Translations under genes and position numbers: made by a program | The notes under the pieces: generated by a model | The model's input: the letters and a program-made list of their open reading frames with translations, nothing else | Databases searched by the model: none | Told to the model about the DNA's origin: nothing | From: Deroplatys truncata | Taxonomy: Eukaryota > Arthropoda > Insecta > Mantodea > Mantidae | Assembly: GCA_030765065.1 (NCBI GenBank) | Contig: CM060981.1 | Location: 228,415,152 to 228,479,151 of the forward strand | Length of the DNA stretch: 64,000 nt | Direction: 5' to 3' | Shown: positions 56,969 to 64,000 of the stretch, piece after piece | How the letters are laid out: every line of letters begins with the position of its first letter | Position numbering within the stretch: the stretch's first letter is position 1

Positions 56969-57790
56969 ACTTTCTGTACTACATATAGTCAGTGGGGGAA
57001 GTATTGCATTCCACTCAAAAATTCGATATCGACATTTCACTATAAATATATGTTTTGAGGTGCCCTGGATCCAAATAAAGCATTTTTGGAAACATGTACG
57101 TATGTGTGTGTGTCTGTCAGTCTGTGAACAGCGTAACTCAGAAACGAAAAGTCGGATAAATACCGAACTTTGTACTTGAGTTTGTTATTTTCCAAGGATG
57201 TGACATGAAGATTTTCAAGAAAATTCCCTACCCCAGACTACCCATTACCCAAAGATGTTTCTCAAAAATGCTATGACGATTTTGATTACAAAATCATATC
57301 TTGAAGGTATTTTCACAGCAAATGAAATGTATATCTTGAACTTTCTGGGACTGTCACCAAAAATCTTCATTCTCAATGACTTTCGCATAACTGTTAAACC
57401 GTAAGAGACAGCCAAACTTTTACTTCACAAAATGTAGAACTCGTTGCAACACGCAATTTATTTCTTATACTTTTTTGCGGAGTGAACCATTTCCGAGATA
57501 TTCCTTGTTATTTGTTTCAATTGTCCAATACTTTTTCTCAAATGGTAATTTGTTATTCTTTTTTTATGTCGTGGACATGCAAAGAGAATGGAATGCTCCA
57601 CATAGCAACCAGCTCTTAAAAGATTTGTCTATCACTAAAAATCTACCATATTCCCCCTGCACCTACAAGAAAATTAGCAATAAGATTAACATCTCGGTAT
57701 CTCGATTAACATGAAGTAGATGGAGAATAAGCGTTTGTAAAAGTAGTTTGTACAAGAGTAGAGAAAGTAATGTGAGTGCAACACATCAGA
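56969..57790 (+). mobile_element. H-element, subtype a, full length
   Basis: Starts ACTTTCTGTACTACATATAG and ends 'agtagagaaagtaatgtgag', 'tgcaacacatcaga', T run. GT tract of about 20 bp. Confidence 0.86.
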
Positions 57791-59368
57791 TTTTTTCTCA
57801 TTCATGTCTCCAATTTATAGTCTAAATGTCTCCAAGAACATGAACAGTTTTCACAACAGTGCAGTTAAGTGTACATATCAATAACTTTGAGAGAAAAGAA
57901 CATACAAGAAGTTTGAAGATATGCGTAAAGTACGAAGGTTTTACTAACGGTGTAACTGGAATTAGGGCTTTTTTCCTATTCTTTGGACTCTGCATATTTG
58001 CTGTTTTCTTTACTCTCACCTTGAGCACAAGGAATATGAAAGACCCGTTCTAAACCTATTTATAATACAAACTTAATATTGTTTTGTGACGAAGCAAGGA
58101 AATAAGTAGGATAAAGGAGACAGAAGTCGAACGCACTTCCTGCTATTGAGGTTTTTAAAATAAATGAACTGGCCATTCGATTAGGGTTTTTATTTGTTTT
58201 GTTTACTGATGAGCACTTATTTATATGAAAGCACTGTGATATCAGATATGCGAACTCTCAAATGTGCACGACGAGACTCATTTTCAAACACACACATACG
58301 GAGGCGTAACATAATGCCTAAATAATTATGTAAAACCTTGAAAACGAAACTACGACTTCGGATAAAGTAATTTTAATGGTCTATTCCTACGTAACGCCTA
58401 GCTTACGCTTGCAATATGCTTAAGTACAATTTTGTGTCTGATTCCTTTTATCTGACTGAAAAAGAAGTATACTTTAGTTTCCATTAAGGGTTTAATTTAC
58501 ATGTATACGTAAGGTACTGACTCGCGAGCCAATTGCTTCTCTTAATCTCAAAAAACGAGAGTATTATGAACTAATACTCAGTTCTTCCGTTCGTAATATC
58601 CATACACGCTTAAACACTGAAGTGCTGTCGCATATTGTATGGAAAGAATCCTTTCCATGTTTTCCCAAAGGAACAGCGTTTTTTCTATTTCTGTATTGAA
58701 CGTTCTTAAGACAGGTCGACGAAGTTTACTTGCTACCTCATTTGTGTAATGTAACTTGATAAGAAAGAGAAAAGGATGGAATTAACACGTTCCCTGCGGA
58801 GCGTAATTTTGACGTCTGGATATGCCGCTTAAAATAGACTCGGGTCACCGGTAACGCAAAGATTTCAAAGTAATTAGCCTCGCTCTATAGCCTCAATGCG
58901 ACACACAGCTGCTTGCTGGGCTGCCTGCTAGGAAGGGGATGTTGCGCTACGCATAATTCGGCAGCTGGACTCCATAATATGTTTGACTTTTCCCATGTAT
59001 TTTAATATACTTTATTTTCTTACTTTACTTTATTTGAAACCAAAGTACACTACCTATAGAGAGCAAACTGCTTTACTGAAACAGAGAATTCTGCTAATAG
59101 CTTACAAAACGCAATATTACAGCATACAGAGTGTACATGTTCTGGTATTGCTTTTCATTAAACACTAATACACATGTTAGGTTGTCCGAAGAATTTCCTA
59201 CGCAAAGTCGTGACCTTTCTGATTTCGTCTCTTTCTTTTTTGTCCTATTATGCGAAGCTACTTTGGTAGCAGCGTGTAATGTCACCAAAGTTTCCTCCCT
59301 GGACCTTCTACCTTCTCTGAAAGTATGCGCTCTATTTTACCTTCTTTACAAGTTACCTGTTGCACGTA
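57791..59368. other. Unassigned 1.6-kb stretch
   Basis: No recognised feature. 'ttaacacgttccctgcgg' at 58784 resembles the start of some TTAA-type elements, but no inverted partner was found. Confidence 0.4.
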
Positions 59369-59452
59369 GAAGTACACGAAATTCCACCCAAAAATTCGAT
59401 ACCTAGATACAGAATACATTTTGATGTCCTCTGAATCCAAAAAATAAGCAGT
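59369..59452 (+). mobile_element. H-element 5' scrap
   Basis: 'cacgaaattccacccaaaaa' to 'gaatccaaaaaataagcag'. Cut off where the copy at 59456 begins, in the manner of a nested insertion, but the remainder is not seen downstream. Confidence 0.6.
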
Positions 59453-59455
59453 TTT

Positions 59456-60262
59456 ACGTTCTCTACAATGTATAGTAGGTAGAGGAAGTATTGCATTCCA
59501 CCGAAAAATTGAATGTTGAAATTTCACCGGAAATACAGTTTTTGAACCTCCCTAAATAAAATTTTTTTTTAGAAAAGCTTCGTGTATGTGTATGTAAACA
59601 GAATAACTGAAAATCGAGAAGTCGGATAAGTACCAAACTTGGTATTTATGTTCAGTAACTTCCAAGGATGTGACACGATGTTTTTTAAGAAAATCCCTCC
59701 ACCGCAAATTACCATTTACATTGCAGATTTTTCGAAATTTTGATTTTTAAGATTAGCTGTAACGATTTTGATTAAAATATCATGTATTTAAGATTATTAC
59801 ATGGCAAATAAAATGTAGATTTTGAGTTTCGGGGAGCAGCCTGTGAAGTTCACTTCAATTGGAAGAAGTTTTGTATAATCTTGTACAACTGCCATTGACG
59901 GAAAACTACTACACAAGTGTGTATCTCTTTAAAACACACAATTTACTTAAAGTTATTTTTGTGGCATAGACCATTTCTGAGAAATTCGTTATTAAAGGTT
60001 AAAATTTTTCATTACATAGTCGCTCGTTAAAATCCCTTTAGCATTCAGCTGTTTCTCGCGATTACATGGAAACGGTATGGGTTCTTAAGGTCAGCATATA
60101 GCGTCCAGTTCTTTAGCATTTGACTATCGCTGTTCCCTTTGTATCTATAACGAAATGTGTAAAGTAGCTATTTTGAATTAAAATGAAGCATAGAAATGTA
60201 AGTTTTAATAAGAATTATTTGTATACACACTTATAAATAATAGACGGTAGGGATGAATCGCA
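59456..60262 (+). mobile_element. H-element, subtype b, 3' end degraded
   Basis: Starts ACGTTCTCTACAATGTATAG and follows subtype b to 'aataatagacggtagggatg', where the terminal repeat is degenerate and the hairpin end is missing. Confidence 0.76.
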
Positions 60263-60399
60263 TCGGATGCTTCTTTAAGGAGTGGGCATGTGTCATAACC
60301 GGTTACATGGAATCCAAGTGTTTCTTTGAATATTCGGAATGTCCTTTTCTGGCGAAATATTCTGTTTTGTTCTACAAAATCTACTGCTCACTATAACAG

Positions 60400-60720
60400 T
60401 ACCAAGTGGAAGCTTCAAAACAACCGCCCTCCGATTTCACACATTTTATTCATACTGGGGTTGTAACCAGAACGTACAGACACTCCAAAACTCCCATACG
60501 GAGAATGGACTGAAGCAGGTAGCGAGAACTGCTAAACTTGTGCAGGGAAAACCTGTCATGGGCAACAGGTGGATGAGACAGCTGCCCGTCTATTGTGCGA
60601 GTACCCAAAACTTGCTCACCAAAGAGCCCTCATTTTAGGGAGGCGATTTCCAAAATTAGAGGACCTTTCAACCATCATGGTCCGGGGTCTAATTCTTCAT
60701 TATAAAAGTTAGACTTCTGG
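60400..60720 (+). pseudogene. Non-LTR retrotransposon ORF2 C-terminal scrap
   Basis: One frame (about 60538-60690) reads CAGKTCHGQQVDETAARLLC, then EYPKLAHQRALILG, then RRFPKLEDL. The C-x4-C ... E-T-A-x-x-L-L-C-E-x-P-x-L-A-x-x-R pattern is the C-terminal tail of Jockey/R1-like LINE proteins. It differs from the tails at 9093 and 37575, so it is a third LINE lineage. Not functional. Confidence 0.65.
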
Positions 60721-60795
60721 ATCGATGGTAATAAGACTGGGAATGTGCAATAGATCCACAAAGGTCGCATGTAGGACAGTAAAGTGAAATTGAGT

Positions 60796-61075
60796 TTTAT
60801 TTATGGACGCTGTTTAACTGCTGTGGTCCTTAGCGTCCCATTCTATATTGGGGTGAAGACCGGTAATTTTGCTCAGAGGCCTCTTTATCAGGCTTGAGGT
60901 TCTTTTAAGTGCCATAAATCTACGACACGAGACCACCAGCTTTGCTTCCCTTCCAAAGGAAGCCATGCTAAGCATCTTTACGCCTGAAAAAATACATCGC
61001 CCTACGCCGAATTTGAACCCGTGACCTCTGGAACTAAAGGCTATCATGGTAACCACTACTCCACGGAGGAGGACG
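60796..61075 (-). mobile_element. SINE family S1, full length
   Basis: The minus strand has the tRNA-like head (CCTCC near 61070, B box 'gggttcaaattcgg' near 61018), then 'gaagcaaagctggtgg', 'aaagaggcctctgagcaaaa' and a tail ending in 'cataaataaaa'. Its head lies about 25 bp from the head of the next SINE. Confidence 0.85.
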
Positions 61076-61097
61076 TGTGGGACAGTGTGCCCCATAT

Positions 61098-61610
61098 CAT
61101 AAACATACTCATGATAATCGAGCGGGATGGCTCACGTTGCGTCTGTGGCCCGCATTCGGGAGCTCCCGGAATCGATCCCCGGTGACCGCCCACTCTGACC
61201 CATGGATTTTTCGTGGTTTCCCCGGGTGCTCAGGCGAATTCTGGGATGGTTCATCGTCTACCACGACTCTCCTTCCTCTCATTTCCAGTACCCATCATTT
61301 TCCTTGTTATCTGTTACAGGGTTGTAGGTCCAGGCGACGGTGTTCGGTGGGTTGCGGCTGGGCGGTGACTTGCGCTCTGTAAACGTTTCTTCCCGGTCCC
61401 TCCCCTACGTGGGGCTCCGCTCCCGGAGACCTGAGGTTAGTGCCTTGTGGGCAAGGACCGTGCGGCGTCGGATGCGTTCTTTCTGAAAGCTTTAGAGACC
61501 CCGTCCATGCTTGCGCCCGTCGGCATCCGAATCTGTTTGCCCTTCGGGTCTATGCCCTCATCCCTCTCTCTGTCCCGATCCTGGAGGTCTCTCCGTGATA
61601 CGTATCTTTA
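61098..61610 (+). mobile_element. SINE family S2, long GC-rich form
   Basis: A-box-like 'gggatggctcacgttgcg' (about 61124-61141) and B-box-like 'ggaatcgatccccgg' (61167-61182). The S2 core 'tttttcgtggtttccccggg' is near 61207-61226, then 'caggcgaattctgggatgg'. 'cttgttatctgttacaggg' at 61303-61321 is the pyrimidine-AG site. The GC-rich body ends near 61605. Confidence 0.78.
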
Positions 61611-62728
61611 CCTTTAGCGTACTCATGATATTAGTTGATCACCTGGATCAAAACGTTCTCTTTTACTTTGTTATATTTCAATACTGGTTTTGGTTTCAAG
61701 AGCTTGAGGACACGAATAAGAACAGAAGGATGTCTACATGCCCAGATATTGTTGGAAGCATCAAAACCCTACTTTTGTCCATCCAATTAAACCATCCATC
61801 ATGTCAGACGAAGAACTTGTATCTTCTGGTTGAATGTTGGATCATCGCGAAAAGAAACAATCGTCACTACACTTTGGTTTAAGTAATAATTTAGCTAATG
61901 TATCATTCCTTCTCCGTCTAATGGTGCGCTGCGCTTATTTTCCTTATTGTGATAGATCTGCTAGATCCTATCTAAGTGCATTCTGACTGCAAGTAAAATG
62001 ACGAAAGTAAAGAAAATTGTCTCGAAAAAGGTTTTAATGAACCAAAAATTGTTCTGCAGCTATATTGTAGAGTACAAAATATACTGCCTGATAGAACTCA
62101 AAGCTCTTTGTAGTGGCAGCAGCGTTAAGCTGCAGATATGTAATCCAGTTGGCAACAGAGGCAAAAAAGAGAAGAAGAATTATTGTGAATCGCACAAGAC
62201 GAGAGCGGAAGCTCGTCAGAATTATTGTAGTTTGTTTAATTACACGTATGTCGGAAATATGAACTACATTTCTTAAACGTACCAGTGTCGTTATTTGTAA
62301 CTTATTTGGAAGGGTATATGATCGTACACTACATATTTATTATTGCGTTAAAGTAGTTTTGTTAATGATTGAACACTAGTGATTGATCTGACGAATGCTA
62401 TCTTCTTCCAAATAAATAATCTGTCAACATTCACAGTATGACAGTCTAGCGCCTCATTTATGCATGCGATTTCGTGTCGCACGACAAGGAAAGATGCGAC
62501 GCGGCATAATTTTAATGGTTTAAAAAATACATGCGAGGCGTCACACTGTGTATTGTTAGGAATATCAGTTCTACCAACCCGTTTCCATATTTGGTTCTAC
62601 AGCTAGCATAGATCCCTGTATGTTGTACTATTGCTACAAAACTTTAATTAAAAAGGCAAAAACAGGCGAAAATGACATTGCAGTTCATGGATAGTGCTTT
62701 TAGAAACCTCTCTGAGAAACTGCCTTTT
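61611..62728. other. Unassigned stretch
   Basis: Short frames only, no recognised motif. Confidence 0.4.
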
Positions 62729-63367
62729 ACTTTCTCTATTACGTATACTATGTCGGGGAAGTATTGCATTCCACCCAAAATTTGGATACTGTAATTTTAC
62801 TGGAGATACATGTTTTGAATCAAAATAAAGCACTTTTTAAGACATGTCCGTGTGTATGCGTGTGAGTCAGTTTGTGAACAGCATAACTTAAAAACGAGAA
62901 GTTGTATAAATACCAAACTTGGTATTTGAGTGTAGTATTATTCAGGGATACGACACAAATATTTTAAAGATAATCATCTCAAACCCAACTAACCTTTACA
63001 TTTTGATTTTCTAAAAGCTGGCTCTAATTGTTTTGTTTAAAATACCGTACATGAAAGATATTTACACGACAAATCAAACTATATCTTTAATTTTCTGCAA
63101 AAGCCTACGAAGTCCTCTTCATTCGGAAGGAACTTTGTATAATTTTGTATAACTAGTGAACGTTAAAGATAGATGAAAACGTACCATACAAAAAATATAA
63201 AACACACAATTTCTTAAAATAAGGTTTTTTTGTAGCGTAAGCCGTTTCTGAGATAACCGTTATTAAAGTTTCGAATTGTTGGGTTCTTGGCCTTCTTTAA
63301 AGTCCCATCGATTTTCGTTTCTTTCTCACGATGTCATGGAAACTACATAATTTTAAGACCAGCATAT
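62729..63367 (+). mobile_element. H-element, subtype b, 5' part (split by LTR)
   Basis: Starts ACTTTCTCTATTACGTATAC and continues to 'aagaccagcatat', where the consensus is interrupted by the LTR. Resumes at 63814. Confidence 0.8.
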
Positions 63368-63813
63368 TGTGGCATGTGAGGTTGGTAACATTGTAAGAAT
63401 ATGTGAGTTTGGCAACATTGTATGGTTAACGCTTAGGTTTGCAATGCATACAGGTAGTGACGTAGCGGAAGGGGAGGAGTTAAACAGTTTTATCTTGTGT
63501 TAGCGTGTAGCACGCTCTCTTAGAGCGATGCCAGTGAACAGTGCAAGACGTGGGTTAGGCATGGCGCTTCGCCGAACAGGAAGGTAAATTGTATCACTTC
63601 TAATCGACATGATATATTTGACATCTAGCTTAATACTATGTGAATTATTTATGTAGGTAGCCCCTTCCTTTGTAGCTCATGATGGTTTAATAATATTTTG
63701 GTGGTTTTTAGGTATTTTCGGTACTTTGTTAGCTTGCCCCCGTCGGACCTCGTGTTAGGAAAATATGTTGCTTTAGATCCCGGTCCTCTGTCCCCGTAAT
63801 GGAGGTTCCGACA
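63368..63813. mobile_element. Solo LTR, 446 bp
   Basis: Begins TGTGGCATGTGAGG, ends GGTTCCGACA (TG...CA) and is flanked by ATAT on each side (63364-63367, 63814-63817). It precisely interrupts an H-element. There is no internal coding region, so it fits a solo LTR left by recombination. 'ttggcaacattgta' near the start recalls BEL/Pao-type LTRs, but the class is not certain. Strand not assigned. Confidence 0.75.
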
Positions 63814-64000
63814 ATATAGCGTTCAGTTCTTAAACATGTAACTATCGCTGTTCTCTTTGTATTTATAACAAAATGTGCAAAAGTTTATTTGGATTAAATG
63901 TAGTAGACAGAAAAATAAGCATTAGTAAGAATGGTTTGTATCTATACCCTAATAAGGATAGAGAGTAGAGAAGGTCATGTGAATGCATCACATAAGGTTT
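63814..64000 (+). mobile_element. H-element, subtype b, 3' part
   Basis: Resumes 'atatagcgttcagttcttaa' and ends 'gagtagagaaggtcatgtga', 'atgcatcacataagg', T run at the window edge. Completes the copy begun at 62729. Confidence 0.82.

Noticed and set aside
58780..58930. piggyBac-like end (TTAACACGTTCCCTGCGG)
   Set aside because: No inverted partner or second TTAA was found within a reasonable distance.
61511..61882. 123-codon plus-strand frame
   Set aside because: It begins in the SINE tail and continues into unique sequence with no recognisable domain.

Overview
The window looks like insect nuclear DNA: AT-rich, no operon-like gene packing, long non-coding stretches, and a dense layer of arthropod-type transposons. 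The mobile content is Tc1/mariner-superfamily transposases (mariner, Tc1, rosa-like DD41D, DUF4817-type), non-LTR retrotransposon 3' ends, LTRs, and tRNA-derived SINEs whose heads read like insect tRNA promoters. The SINE and DUF4817 mix suggests a large-genome insect such as a cockroach or relative, but that is inference. I found no intact host protein-coding gene in 64 kb. The only non-transposon-looking coding trace is a degenerate THAP-type zinc-finger segment behind a TATA/CCAAT/E-box promoter at about 53.9-54.4 kb, and it may itself be transposon-derived.

The dominant component is one AT-rich element of about 0.82-0.90 kb, here called the H-element, in two subtypes (a and b). It is present in more than 20 copies or pieces on both strands and fills roughly a quarter of the window by my count. 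Each full copy starts ACTTTCTCTACT just after a run of T and ends AGTAGAGAAAGT followed by about 23 bp that can fold into a small hairpin (ATGTG/CACAT), ending CAGA before another T run. The asymmetric terminal inverted repeats, 3' hairpin, T-run insertion and an internal GT microsatellite resemble non-autonomous Helentron (HINE/DINE-1-like) elements. Two copies are cleanly nested inside other copies (34352-35249 and 51066-51890), which helps define the ends.

Layout. 0-6 kb: SINEs, H-elements and a deleted DUF4817-type element (2458-2960). 6.2-7.4 kb: a decayed mariner with both terminal repeats. 7.6-8.5 and 22.2-23.0 kb: two copies of an unclassified repeat, the second joined to an RNase H remnant. 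9.1-10.8 kb: a LINE 3' end and a second deleted Tc1/mariner element with HTH and C-terminal remnants. 12-17.5 kb: a SINE, two LTR-like segments, and a 63-bp tandem array inside a larger element with inverted ends. 18.8-21.3 kb: H-elements split by a DD41D element. 23.7-28.8 kb: a 603-bp foldback element, a head-to-head H pair and an 807-bp TIR element. 28.9-42.3 kb: SINEs, an LTR, nested H-elements, a LINE fragment and a foldback element with an internal Pol III-like promoter. 42.8-52.3 kb: mariner and Tc1 fragments and more H-elements. 53.9-64 kb: the THAP segment, further H-elements, a LINE tail, two divergent SINEs and a 446-bp solo LTR.

Nothing here works as a gene circuit. The interest lies in element architecture, insertion-order history, SINE modularity and the possible THAP exon. 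All homology calls are by eye from translated motifs and need database confirmation.
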